Of a DNA stretch of 64,000 nucleotides, positions 26,871-39,255 are shown one piece after another (position 1 is the first letter of the stretch; each line of letters opens with the position of its first letter). The position numbers and the translations under genes were made by a program. The notes under the pieces are model-generated. The model was given only the letters and a program-made list of their open reading frames with translations, had not been told where the DNA came from and did no database searches. This DNA is from Plasmodium malariae (lineage: Eukaryota > Apicomplexa > Aconoidasida > Haemosporida > Plasmodiidae): the NCBI RefSeq assembly GCF_900090045.1, contig NC_041782.1:124001-188000 (forward strand). Reading direction: 5' to 3'.

Positions 26871-27089
26871 TTAATCTATGTTTAAATTGTTATTATTTTG
26901 TTTGGAGTTATTTCTTATATCTTTTAATTTAATTAGTCTTGGTATTTTCTGGAAATTAGTATTTTCTCTGATATTTTTTAAGTGATGTTTATATATTTTT
27001 TTTATTTCCTTTGCATTATCTTCTTATTCATCATTTGATAACGTCTTTTTTTTCAAAATTATATTTTTTCTTAAAAATTTATTATGCAT
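26871..27089 (-). pseudogene. Decayed coding fragment, lysine/asparagine-rich
   Basis: From ATG at 27089 the minus strand gives 21 codons (MHNKFLRKNIILKKKTLSND and one Glu), one TAA, then about 50 open codons (including EIKKIYKHHLKNIREN) to TAA at 26871-26873. The composition is hydrophilic and coding-like. It could be the 5' part of the decayed gene at 24.66-25.02 kb or a separate gene. No family was recognised. Confidence 0.42.
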
Positions 27090-29812
27090 TGTACTAATAA
27101 TATAATATATTTGTAATGCAAACAAGTATCTTTTTTTTTCCTGTGATTTATAGTTTTATTAAACAGGAACTAAAAATAAGGCTTAATAACATATTTTACT
27201 ATTTTGAAAAGAGATTTACCACTTAAGAAGAAAATTGTGTTTACAAAAATGAAATAAAAGACAACAAAAAATATTAAAAAAAAATAATTTTATTAAAATT
27301 AAAAAAATATATATTTGAAAATTCTTCTTTTCGATTCTTTATTAACTTTTTATTTTTTTTCTTAAAACAAACAATGATTTATAGAAATACAAGAATATCA
27401 CTATATTTACTGCTACTCTATATAACTATTATATAACGCTATGATTATACTGTAGATAAAATAACTAATGTATCAAAATAATATAACAAATCAAAATTTT
27501 TTGCTTATTTCTAATTTAAAATTTACATGGGTTGCTCAAATTTTTATATAGAATATATAACTTCTAAATTAAATTTAATTTTTTAAGAGACATGTGTTTT
27601 TTATTTTATACATTTTAAATATCATATGACCAGAATTACTGTTTTCATTTTAAATGCTGACTTTTGAAATAGATGATATTTTATACCAATTTTATATTTA
27701 CATTTTTATTTTATTTTATTATGCTTTTTGTACTAATGAATAAAAAATACATATATGTTCATAAAAATCTGTAATTCTAATTTTTTAATACAAAATTTAT
27801 TATTATATAATTAACAAGTCTATACAACTTATAAAATGAAGTAAAATACAAATAGAATAATTAAAAGATTTAACCTAAACCTTATTATCTTCTTTTCCTT
27901 TTATTTAGTTCTATTTTTTTATAAGTGTTTACTTGATAAATTTTTTCTTTAAAAATAAATAAACGTTTATTTGTTATCAATAATAACAAATATTTGGTTT
28001 TTATTCTCTTTATTGTTTTATATGTAAGTGTATATAAAATTACGTACATAAAATAAAAGGGGAAAATCCCTTTTTCTTTATTTTTTTTTTTTATTTACAT
28101 GTTTACAGCATCATATAATAAATAACGAATAACACACAATCAATTTTTTCATTACTTTTTATATTTAACTATTTTTGTCTCTATGTTTATAAAAATGGTT
28201 TATTAAATATAAAACTTGTGTAAATTATGAATATAATTTTTTATTATCTGTAATAAAAATAAATTTATATCGAAAAAAATAATAATAACATATAAATAAA
28301 TAAAATATTTCATATAAATTCATGGTACAATTTCGTTATTCTAAATATCCTTTTTTTTTTTTTTCTAATTTTTATCTTAAAAAATAAAAAATTATTCTTT
28401 GAAATCTTCGTTGAAACATATTTAAAATATATTTTATTCTTATAAATATTGTTTTCTAACGGCCTAAAAATTGATAAAAAGAACATAAAATTTTTAGTAA
28501 ATAACAATAATCTTATTAAATGAAAAAAAAAAAAAAAAAAAAGAGAAATAATATATTATTCTTTTCTAGGCATTTTGAAATAAATGTTATAGCATGTTAC
28601 AACATATGATATATGATAAATAAAAGTAAAATAGCAGTACATATACATAAATGAAAAATATTACGATATTACTTTTCACAATTATTTTATTATAAATGAA
28701 GAGTAAAACACTTATTGTGAATATATTTTCTAATAAAATATATGATACACAAATTATAATAATAAATTTTATTTGATATATGAATCTATATTATTATCAT
28801 TCTGCAGATACAAAATGATTTTATTAACAAATTTTATTAAACACTTTAAAAAATTATTAAATATTTTTTTCTTTTATCGTTAACTTATGATAATAATCAA
28901 TTTATATTATGATAATATATAATTTTTGTATATATTTATATATACAATACAAAATTATATATTATACATAGTCAAATGTAAAATGAACATAAAATGTTAA
29001 TAATTATATGTAATGAAAGGGAGAGAATTAAGGAATTATTTTATAGTTATGCAATGTAATTTATTCAGAGAACAATAAATTTATAATTAAAACTAATTTT
29101 TAAAAAAGTTATATTTTTACTTTAACAAAAAAATACATATTCTCAGATATAATATTTACATTTTAGTTATATTCCTCCTTCATTTACTAAAATTTTAATT
29201 TCAGCAATAATCACGAAGTTTTGTTTCTTGACGAACATATATATTATTATAATATACAGTAAAAACTAATCCAAATAATTTGAATGGTGTTATTTTAACC
29301 TTAAAACCATAAAATAATTAATAAGAGCGAAAAAACTAAACTTTCAAAAGGAATAGTATCTATTTATTTATAATATATTAAAAAATCAAAGTTGATACCT
29401 AAATAGATATTCCAATATAATGTAAAATTTATATAAATATGTATTAAAATTAACTTAATTTTCTGTAAAATATATATACGCAACTACATAATCGCCATAT
29501 GAATAATAAATAATTGCAAAAATATTTCTGTATAAATTTTTTTTAATTACAATAAAGTAATATATTTTTCCAAATTATTATATTAATAATTAAAGACTTT
29601 TATTTTATATTATAGAGAATGTACTTTATTCCTATAATATTAAGTAAAAATTAATTGAGTCTTTTTTCTAAGGAATTTCTTTTTAAATTTTATGCACGAC
29701 AAAAGGAATATACTATGTATAAATGTACTATGGAGCATTACTTTTATTTGTATATGTATTAACATGATATAGATATAATTTATTTTATTTAATTCATATA
29801 TTCTTTTATACA
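27090..29812. other. Intergenic, no gene seen
   Basis: No supportable gene. A 20-base A run lies near 28523-28542. The minus-strand open frame at 28310-28507 is low-complexity Lys/Phe/Ile sequence and is not called. The last few hundred bases are the 5' flank of the plus-strand pir gene. Confidence 0.4.
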
Positions 29813-30941
29813 ATGGCATCTGAAGTTATAGTAGAAAACGTAAAATTTATATTTATATTATTATATATAATATTGTATTCAAGATCTCTTTGTTATAGAA
29901 ATAGATAAATATATATTTCATCTAAGCGGGATTTTTCTTATTTAAAAGTTATTATTAATTTTTTGTATTTTTAGGATAATTGCGTGGAATTATTTCTTAG
30001 ATACAAAAAGGATTTTGATAAGACTATTCAAGATTTTTATGATAAAACTCCTGAACTAAATCCTGGAAAAACATGTGCTACAGTGTTTAGTAGTGTTTCT
30101 AACTTTACAGAAGCTTGTCAAGAAATTGGAGTGTATTTAATGAAAATACAGAAGTATTATTTTTCTGAAAGAATAAGACGTTGTAAATACTTGAATTACA
30201 GGATAAATAATGAAGAAAAATATAATAAGCCATCTAATTGGTTTGATGAATATAATAAATTTTCTTCCAAACTTGATAATATATGTGAGCAAAAATTCGA
30301 AGTAATTAAACCTGATATTTTAAATAATCTTAAAAAACTATATAGTTATTATGATGCTTTTCACAAATATGATGGCACAAATGGCACATCTAATGAAGGT
30401 TACTGTAATAAAATTCAAGAGTGTTACAACTTTTATATTAAACATTATGACAAATGTCAAAAAAATAAGGAAAATGCCTTTTGTGAGGAGTTATCCAATT
30501 TCAAGAAAGCATACGATAATAAAATGCGCAAGGTAGCACCTTGTTCTAGTTTACCACATATTTTACCACCTACACAAGTAGATTATATATTTGTTACCAG
30601 TTTAACAACATCTATAGCATTACTAACATTATTCACTTTATTTTTTTTATATAAGGTTAATAAAAACTATACGTAATTGTAAGGATATAATACTTCGATG
30701 ATTATATTTATTTTCAAAAATTACTAGAATAAAATAATTATATTTTTAAATATACGTATTTATTTTTTTCATATAGTTTACTCCACTGAAATCTTGGTTA
30801 CATAGTCGTTTAAAAAGAAAAACAATAATTGAACTTGAAGAAGAAACAACAAATTTCTTACAAAACATACAAGAAGAAGTTGATAGAATTCATGGAAAAA
30901 GTTTTCATAATATAAGTTATCAGCCTAGAAAAGATATATAA
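29813..30941 (+). CDS. pir: PIR-family variant antigen, three exons
   Basis: Exon 1 is 29813-29839 (MASEVIVEN, donor GTAAAA); exon 2 is 29975-30655, after acceptor TTTTTAG; exon 3 is 30777-30941, after TATAG. All joins are in phase 0, giving about 290 residues. Exon 2 has ten cysteines, a central CKYLNYRINNEEKYN (the PIR CxYLxYW-like motif), NWFDEYNKF, and a C-terminal hydrophobic span ending LFFLYK. Exon 3 starts FTPLKSWLHSRLKRK, the classic PIR cytoplasmic exon. It is the only gene on the plus strand and is convergent with the fam-l gene at 33.69 kb. The frame and splice sites are intact. Confidence 0.95.
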
Positions 30942-33685
30942 TACAAAAATTGCAGTTTATATTAATTGCATTAAAAAATCTAATACAGAGCGATATGAAT
31001 TTTGAATACGTGTGAAAATTTATTAATAAATAAAATTAATTAAAATATAAAGAAATAAATAAAAGTTCTTAAAAATTACAATAATACTAATATAAAAATT
31101 ATTCAAAGATAAGATTAACAAATAATCAGCACAAAATTAAGAAATAGTAGCGCAAAAATACATTTATACGTAAGATTTTATCCAGGATACAAAACAAATA
31201 ATTTTAAAAATTAAATATATCACAAAAGATTATTCAATAAATATTAATTTTCTTATACAGTAATACTAAATAATATCTATTACGTAAATATTGAAAAGGA
31301 ATAATAGGGAAAAACAAAAAGAAGCATTAAAAACTATACCAATAATATTACTATACAAGTTAAAAAAAAAAAAAAAAAATTTGAAATAAAAGGATTACCC
31401 AAAAAATAAAAAATTTATACATTTTCTTCATAAGAATTTGCATCTAATATTTTTGCAATTATTTTTTATTTTAAAATTAAGTAGAATTGAAAATTTAACC
31501 TAATGCAGTACATTTCATCATTGTTCCTTCATGTTGCAGCTATTATATGTTGAATTTTAATAAGGATATACATACATGATGATAAGAGAAAAAAATAATA
31601 TTGTTGATGTATTCTAAATAGAAATATTTTTATTTATTAGTTAATAATTCATATATATATCCTTTTTAAGTGCAATACTTAATTTTTTGTTTTGTTATTT
31701 AATACCATTTTATATTTATAATATTCAAGAGGGGTAAACAAATGGATATAGGATAAATAAAGAACATATAAATAATTACATTATAATTATAATTTTTTTA
31801 TTAAAATGAATTATAATAAAAATAAATAGCGTTTTTTTGTCTATATTTTATTTCTATTTATTTTATACTAAAGCAAATATTCTATAAATATTCCCATAAA
31901 TGATGTAGTAATATAATAACACATATAGAATCAGAAAAATTAAAAAATAATTATCCTTTTCTTGAGTATTCAAAGATAATTACACTTATATAGCCTCCTA
32001 GAAACTAATTATATATATAACTGTACATTCTATCTGTTGGATATGGAAGCTCCCATTTTTAATCACATAAAAATTTTATGTACCGCTTTATTTTGTTAAT
32101 TAGAAATTTCAAAATATTGATATATTTTAGTTATTACATATAAATATATGAGACCTTAGATTTTACTATATATACACATTTTATATATTAATTTAGATAT
32201 AACTTTTTTCGGATTTACTTAATATGACATTCAAAATAGTAAAATAAAAGAATGCATAATACTGAAAAATTTCAACATAAAAAAAACATTGAATTCTTCA
32301 TATAAAAATAACAAATCCAAAAGTTTTTATGATAAGGAAGCGTTTAGTATTATTTTTAATGAAGATTTCATTATAGTTATTATACGTTTATTATATTCAG
32401 AAGTTCTCAGTATTTAGTTCACCAACTATTAAATATAAGGACACAATTTTGTTATATTTTAATAATTTTTTTTTATTTTACTTTAATTAATTATTATACT
32501 ATATATATATGTGCACAGAGAACTTAATAATAAGGTATATAACAAAAATAAATTATAAAAATAATGAAGTATTACTTCCCTGCTAATTTTCTTATGTCAT
32601 ACCAAATTAAAATATTTTTAACTAAATTAATATATAAAAATTATTTAATTAGTTCCCTTATAAATTCAGCAAATTTTAATAATTTATTTTATATAATAAG
32701 AAAAAAAACTTTATATACAAAAAATTTGCATTCATTTATATGTAAAAATAGACGAATCAAAAAAAATTTGTTTACCAGCTTAAAAAAATATTTTTAAAAT
32801 TTATTTTTTATTTATTTTTACTTTTCCTTATTCATATATAATAATAATATAAATCTTTACATTTCTAAAATCACTAAATTATATATTTTTCTTTTTAAAA
32901 TATGTTAATTATGTACTTAATAATATATATAAGCTTAAAAAATAAAGTAAAATAGTAATAGGGATAATATTAGCATTATCCACACACGAAAAACGCAAAA
33001 TCTTATTTAAAAAAGTTATTATTTTATTATACATTATAATTTCCTATGTATACCATGAAAAAAAAAAAAGGTTTTATAAAAAGTATTACATCATAAATAT
33101 ATTTTATAATATATTTCTAATAAAAATTATATTTATTTCCTTTAGTAAAATATATGTAATATAATACATTAACTTTGCTTGATTAAATTCAAAAAATGAT
33201 ATTTTTATTTTTAAAAAAAACCTAAGCAAGTACTTTTCTTATTACATATATAAGCAGTCATTTTAGAATTGAATAAGATAAAAATAAAAACACAAGTATT
33301 TTTCATTTAAAATATGAATTCTAAATAGTACCAAGGAATATATGTTAGTTTTAATATTATATATTAATTTTGATTCAATATATATATATTTAATGACAAC
33401 ATATTTTAACACACCAAAATATATATAAAGCAATAATATATAAATATAATGCAACCATAATTTTTAATACAAAATAAAAATCATTAAAACATTCAAATAT
33501 ACAAAAAAGCGAAAAACTTAATTTATTACTGTTCGTATAAAAATAATATCTTATATATATGTATATTTATAAAATTATATCAATAATAAGTATGACTATA
33601 ATGTAGATAAAAATAAAGATATTATACATAATTCTTCTTACTAATAACTTATTTATATGAAAACACAAATTTCTTATTGTTTCGT
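30942..33685. other. Intergenic between convergent genes
   Basis: 3' flanks of the plus-strand pir and the minus-strand fam-l gene. An 18-base A run lies near 31362-31379. A 77-codon plus-strand frame at 32564-32797 has no recognisable features and is not called. Confidence 0.4.
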
Positions 33686-34576
33686 TTACTCTGTTATCAA
33701 CTTAAATATTTGATATTTTTCATTATTTCTTAAGATCTTATAAATAGCTATTATAATTAAGATTGATAACATAATGAAAGTTACTGCAAATAATAATATA
33801 TAAACATGTCCTTCATTATTTAAACCTAATATTCCTTTAAGGAATTGTAAAATCTGATGATCTATTCCACTATTGGTTGCACCTCCAGACGTCTTCTCGA
33901 ATTTACATGATATAGATAATCCTATACCCAAAAGGAAAAAAAAAAAAAGCATAGCAATTCCATATCTACATTTTCTAAATTTTATTTTTTTTAGTGCTAT
34001 ATCACCAATTCTCTTGTTTTTTTCAATGTAATCATCATAATCTTTTTTTTTTATCCATTTTTTTTCAAAATGGAAATGTTTTCCATCAAACATTCCATTT
34101 CTATAATCAATGAATTCTGTATAATATTGCGCTTTATTTAATAGACCTTTATTAAATTTTCTGTTTTTACTTTTTAACACATTTTCTTTATCATATGAAT
34201 CTTTTTTTTCGTACTTTACTTTATTTGACATATCTTCTTTTAAATCTGCAAACTTTGAATATTTATTCTGTTTATATTTTACTAATATTCTATATTGTCT
34301 TCTAACTAATTTTATATCTAGTTTATAGTTATCTAACGACGTTCTGAACATGTACTAAAAAAACAAATAATAAAATATAAATATTTGCTATTTAATAGAA
34401 GATACAAAATAATGGTAAATAACAGTTCTAATAAAAATAAAACACAAAATATAGAAAAATTTAAATATCATTAAATGATATTTTTCTATTACATCATTGT
34501 CAAAATGACATATCCAAGTTAACAGGATATACGCAGAAATTTTAATAAATAAGATTGATATAATACTTTGTTCCAT
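33686..34576 (-). CDS. fam-l-type putative exported protein, two exons
   Basis: Exon 1 is 34493-34576 (28 codons starting MEQSIISILFIKISA and containing LLTWICHF); the intron is 34355-34492 (GTAATA...TTTTTTTAG); exon 2 is 33686-34354. It gives about 250 residues. The PEXEL-like site is RILVK. The fam-l signature follows: NKAQYYTEFIDY, GMFDGKHFHFEKKWIKKKDY, then DIALKKIKFRKCRYG, a first membrane span, a short loop, a second span and the tail YKILRNNEKYQIFKLITE. The N-terminal third resembles fam-m, while the C-terminal two thirds is a different type. It lies downstream of a fam-m gene on the same strand (37.86 kb), consistent with the reported fam-l/fam-m doublets. The function is unknown; an RH5-like fold has been predicted for the families. 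Confidence 0.85.
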
Positions 34577-35004
34577 GTTATATATTTTTAATATTTTTAT
34601 TATATACAATAATAAAGGTATTACTAATATTATACTTACAAAGATAAAGGATAGTACAATATATATTTGATTTTTGTTTTCTATTATTTTTCACTTTTTT
34701 GTAAAATTATAATAATATATATTTAACTATAAAAATTTATACAGTATTTAAAAAAAATAAATTAAACTAAATATATTTCTCAAATTTTTTATCCAAATGT
34801 CATTCAAATAAAAAAAATAAACTTTGTTAAAATAATATATTTTGAATACATGAACAAATAATAAAATCATACAATTTTATTATTTATTGTAGTACACTAA
34901 TTAAATATGTTTTTTGCTATATTTTTTCAAAATAAAATAAAACAATATATATATTTATATGTTTTATTTTATTTTATTATATTCTGAAATGTTCTTTTTA
35001 TATA

Positions 35005-35045
35005 CAATATATAATGTAGAGAATATAGATAATCGATTATTTTGT
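35005..35045 (-). promoter_or_regulatory. Conserved upstream element of fam gene
   Basis: ATATAATGTAGAGAATATAG followed by ATAATCG, about 430 bp upstream of the fam-l start codon. The core GTAGAGAATATAGATAAT is identical to the element before the fam-m gene at 38.87 kb. Confidence 0.45.
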
Positions 35046-37858
35046 ATATAAAAAGAACAATAATTTCTTTTAATTGTGTTTTTCATCTAATAATTCTAAT
35101 TATATAAATATAATATTTTTAAAAAACTTTTAATTTCTAATAAAATATTAAATATTATAATATATTAATAAAAACAGAAAAATATATTATATGCAACTTC
35201 CTGTTGTATATTATTTATAGTAATGATCTTAGCACTATATAAGCATATGCATTCTTATATAAAATATTATATATTTATAAAATATAATTAAATATATATC
35301 TACTACTCTATGTAGTAATGTATGTTCTAAGCGTAAATAAAAAGCATCTTTTCACCTTTGCAAAATAATTTGTGAACAATATAATTTTTAATTAAGTTTA
35401 ATTTATATCATTATTATTATATTATGAATCTTTTTATTCACCTAATTAAATTATTCATATTTTTACTTGAATAATTATATGCATTCAGAATAATTATTAT
35501 TATAGTTAATAAAAGGAAAATAGGGTTTATACTAAAAAATAATCAAGAAATAATGCATACAATTTAATTATTTAAAATATATATATAATGCAATATATTC
35601 ATATAATAATATTTACTACGAAATATTCATATAGAAAATATGGAAATATGACTTTATAATTTACTATAATATAATAGTTAGTAATTTTGTTCCTTACAAT
35701 TTTAAAACGAATAATTTATTCTTTTATAAATATATCATGTCTAAGAAAATATTTAAAAATATAATTTAAACAATGAACATAAATAAATAGTTTTTTATTG
35801 AAAAGATATTTAAAATTAAGGATATGTTGTATTCAGTTATTAATGTTTCTCATTTATTATAACGTACTAATTTAAAATTATAAAAGTACGACGTATAATA
35901 ATATTTATGCTAATCATCTAATATTAAACTTTTTTTATTTTTGACCTAAAATATTAGTGTTACACGAAAATAGTCAATAATTTATAAATAAGTAAAAATA
36001 AATAAATTTACAATAGTATTTTTAAATTACGGGAAAAAGAAATACGCAAAAATCAATATTATCGTATTCTTATTGTTTTTAAGCATTTATAGTGTAATTG
36101 CGATATTTATGATGGATCTTATTTAGTATACATATATAATCATAATATCATTGCCTTAATTTTTATCTCAAAATTAATATTTCCATTATATATATATGTA
36201 AACAAAATCTAAGAATTTATAATAATATATTTTTAACTTAATAAAAAATGTACCCTATATATATTAAACACTTAAGATACATTTCCTTATATAAAGAATT
36301 CATTCTTTTTAGAAAAGTCCTTTTTCTCTAAACATCGTTGTTCTTTTTTTTATTAATATTACCTATATTTGTATAAAATTCTTATATTTTTGTAAACGTA
36401 AAATGTCATATGCAAGCGTTTTCCATTTTTTTTAATATAGCTAATTTTTTCATTAAATAACTATATCTAAAATTATATATAAATATATTCCTATTAATGT
36501 TCCAGAATTTGTTCCATTAAACTGCTTATCATATATTATTTATGTTATTTCATTATTTCATGTATATTATATTTATATATATACTTCGTCTTTAATGTAT
36601 GATATTTTCAATGGTATAACTATATAATGAAATTTGTTTTTGTTTCTTAAAATATTTTATCTAAGAAATAAGTAAAATATTCTTATATCTATAACGGATA
36701 TTTAGTTCAAAATTTTTTTTATAATTTGTAATTTTTTAATGTACTTATTTATAAGAATTTTACATTCTATTTTTCATACTCATAGAAATTAAACATAAGT
36801 ATATGTTTCTTATGGTATATATTTTAAAAAGTATTTCATGTAAATAAATTTTCTTAATAAAATTCTTTCTCCTTTCATAGTGTTATGATATTAAGCTATA
36901 TATATTTCTCCATATATACTTATTTTTCCAATTAATCTATATTATATACTATTCGTACAACGATTATATAAATTAATATTCATACATACAAGTTATAAGA
37001 AAAAAAATATAACATCTTAATAATTTTAACATAATAACTTATATCTAACTATCACATAATTTTTTATTTGTTTAAACGTTTATTTTATTTATATATTACT
37101 TTAAAGTTATAATATTTTTATATACCTATGTATTTTATACATCTATAATGCATTATATATTATATTAATGAATATGCCTATGTAATGATTCATATATATT
37201 AATACGATAATTTATTTTATTATAATTTAGGTTATATTTCCCTTTGTATTAAATATATCATCTGCTTTATAAATTTTTCATATATAATAACTCTTATAAT
37301 TTATTACAAAGAACAATGTATATATTAATGCAACAAATTATATTCATTCGTTTCATTAAATACAAAATAAGACGCTTTTATATCTATTTATAAGGAATTA
37401 ATACATATATCTAAATATATCAACAAATAGCAATTTTATATCGAAATAAGACAAAAAATAGAAAATGTTATTTCTTTTAGTTCAAATATAAATTAATGAA
37501 CTACCTCAATAATATTATATAAATTGTCATGTTATGTATTCATTATAATTCATAAAAAAAAATTTTCATGAAAACCGATATATATACAAAAATATATTTT
37601 TTAAGCCATAAATATGTAATTATACTAAAAGAGTACACTAAAATACATATTTAAGAATATTGTAAAATTCAAATTCATCAAAAGTTCAGGAACATAATTT
37701 TTAACTATGTTGTAAAAAAAAAGAACATGAGTTAGAGGCAATTATAAAATTTTAAAACATATATATATTGTTAATAAGTATATAAGTAAAGACATTACGG
37801 TTGTTACGTTATATTATATACTTCATTACAGAAATGAACGTATTCCACACCACATATT
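35046..37858. other. Intergenic spacer of a fam-l/fam-m pair
   Basis: 5' flank of fam-l and 3' flank of fam-m. Sequence near 36.08-36.31 and 37.13-37.26 kb resembles the leftmost part of the window (see the repeat entries). No gene is seen. Confidence 0.45.
36080..37260. repeat. Diverged copy of the 280-1460 flank
   Basis: Paired strings show the relationship: GTTTTAAGCGATTTATAGTG near 280 against GTTTTTAAGCATTTATAGTG here; TTATATAAAGAATT near 500 against the same string near 36.29 kb; and AATGATTCATATATATTAAT then ACGATAATTTATTTTATT near 37.2 kb against AATGAATCATACATATTAAT then ATGATAATTTATTTTATT near 1.4 kb. Both lie downstream of fam-m genes. Confidence 0.55.
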
Positions 37859-38872
37859 TTATACTTTCCTTAATTTAATTTTTTCATATTTTTTAACCTT
37901 TTTATGGTAATAATAAACTCCTAATATAAGTGTGATACCTAATATAATAAAAGGTATAACATAAATTAGATAACCAAAAAAAACCGGCGCATAATTATAT
38001 CCTGCTTCATTCCCAGCATCACTAAATTTTCCCTGAACATTTTGAAGCTTTTTTAGAAGATTTGGTGTTTTTTCCATGGGCTGAAACATCCATTTTATAT
38101 AAGACGAACTCAATGTTTCATATAAGAAACGGAACCAGCCTCTTACAAATAAATTCAATAACTTGGTAATCCCATATATAAACCCACAATTTGCAGATAC
38201 GTCTAATATAAGTCCTATTGATAACAAAAAAAACAAAAAGAGAATTGGTGACCTCAGTAGTGATCCCAATTTTTTTCGTATTATTTTTTTGTAAACTTTA
38301 TTACTGATTGTCCTATTGTTTTTAACAAAATTCTCATAATCAAGTTCCTTGAATATTTTTCTTTCTATATAGGAATATTTTTTTGTTTCAAATATACAAG
38401 ATTTATTTATTATATCTTTTTTGTGGACTCTTGCACCTTGTGATAAATTTCCATTTGTTAATTTCCTTTTTTCTGTTGCCCATTTATCATTATTATATAT
38501 ATCTTTTTTATCTTTTACTCCATTTGGTATCCATTCTTTTAAACATACAATACTTGAAGCCTTATCCTTCTTATATTTTGCCAGTAATCGATAATTTCGT
38601 GCATATAATTTTTGATGATTTGTATAGCATTTAGGCAAAATTTTGTTATGCATAACCTGAAAAAGCAAAAAAAAAAAAAAAATGGATCATGTAAACGAAT
38701 TATCTCACGCTAAAAAAAAGTACTAACAAAAATAAAGCACGAATAATATAAGTCATACGTTTAACTTTAAATGATATTATCATACCCTATAATTATATAA
38801 ATAACATATCCAACTTAAAAAGATAAAACTATAAATTTTAAAGAATAACAGTAACTTAACTTTTTTTTCCAT
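37859..38872 (-). CDS. fam-m-type putative exported protein, two exons
   Basis: Exon 1 is 38786-38872 (29 codons, M-E-K-K-V-K start, hydrophobic leader); the intron is 38657-38785 (GTATGA...TTTTTCAG); exon 2 is 37859-38656. It gives about 294 residues. It has PEXEL-like RLLAK, then SCIFETKKYSYIERKIFKEL, DYENFVKNNRTISNKVYKKI, a first membrane span, an amphipathic loop of about 80 residues (RFLYETLSSSYIKW region), a second span and the tail YHKKVKKYEKIKLRKV. The frame is intact. Its flanks resemble those of the fam-m gene at 2.07 kb, suggesting duplication of the whole unit. The function is unknown. Confidence 0.87.
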
Positions 38873-39216
38873 TACGTAGATCATTAAAATGGTAATATTC
38901 TGAGAAGGGGTACTATTAAAAATAATATAATATTCTTTTAATTATAATGGACACTATTATTTTTTATTTATTTATATATATATATTTTTTTTTTTGTAGA
39001 AACATAATAAGAAGTGTATAACTATAATTTTTTTTTACAACAGAGACAGGAAAAACTTTAATTAAAACTATATAAATTGAAATCATTAATAAATACTTAA
39101 ATCATACAAATTATTTATTTCATATAATAAAATAATTAAAAAAAATTTTTATTAATTCATTTTGAAATAATATATAATATATATGATTATTTAATATTCG
39201 AAATATTGATTATATT

Positions 39217-39255
39217 TGGAATATAGAATGTAGAGAATATAGATAATGCGTTCAT
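39217..39255 (-). promoter_or_regulatory. Conserved upstream element of fam gene
   Basis: GGAATATAGAATGTAGAGAA followed by TATAGATAATGCG, about 345 bp upstream of the fam-m start. This is the clearest copy of the element shared by the fam genes in this window. Confidence 0.45.

Noticed and set aside
30351..30536. 61-codon plus-strand frame
   Set aside because: Alternate frame inside pir exon 2.
34388..34609. 73-codon minus-strand open frame as a gene
   Set aside because: It contains exon 1 of the fam-l gene (34493-34576); the remainder is read-through into the intron and upstream sequence.
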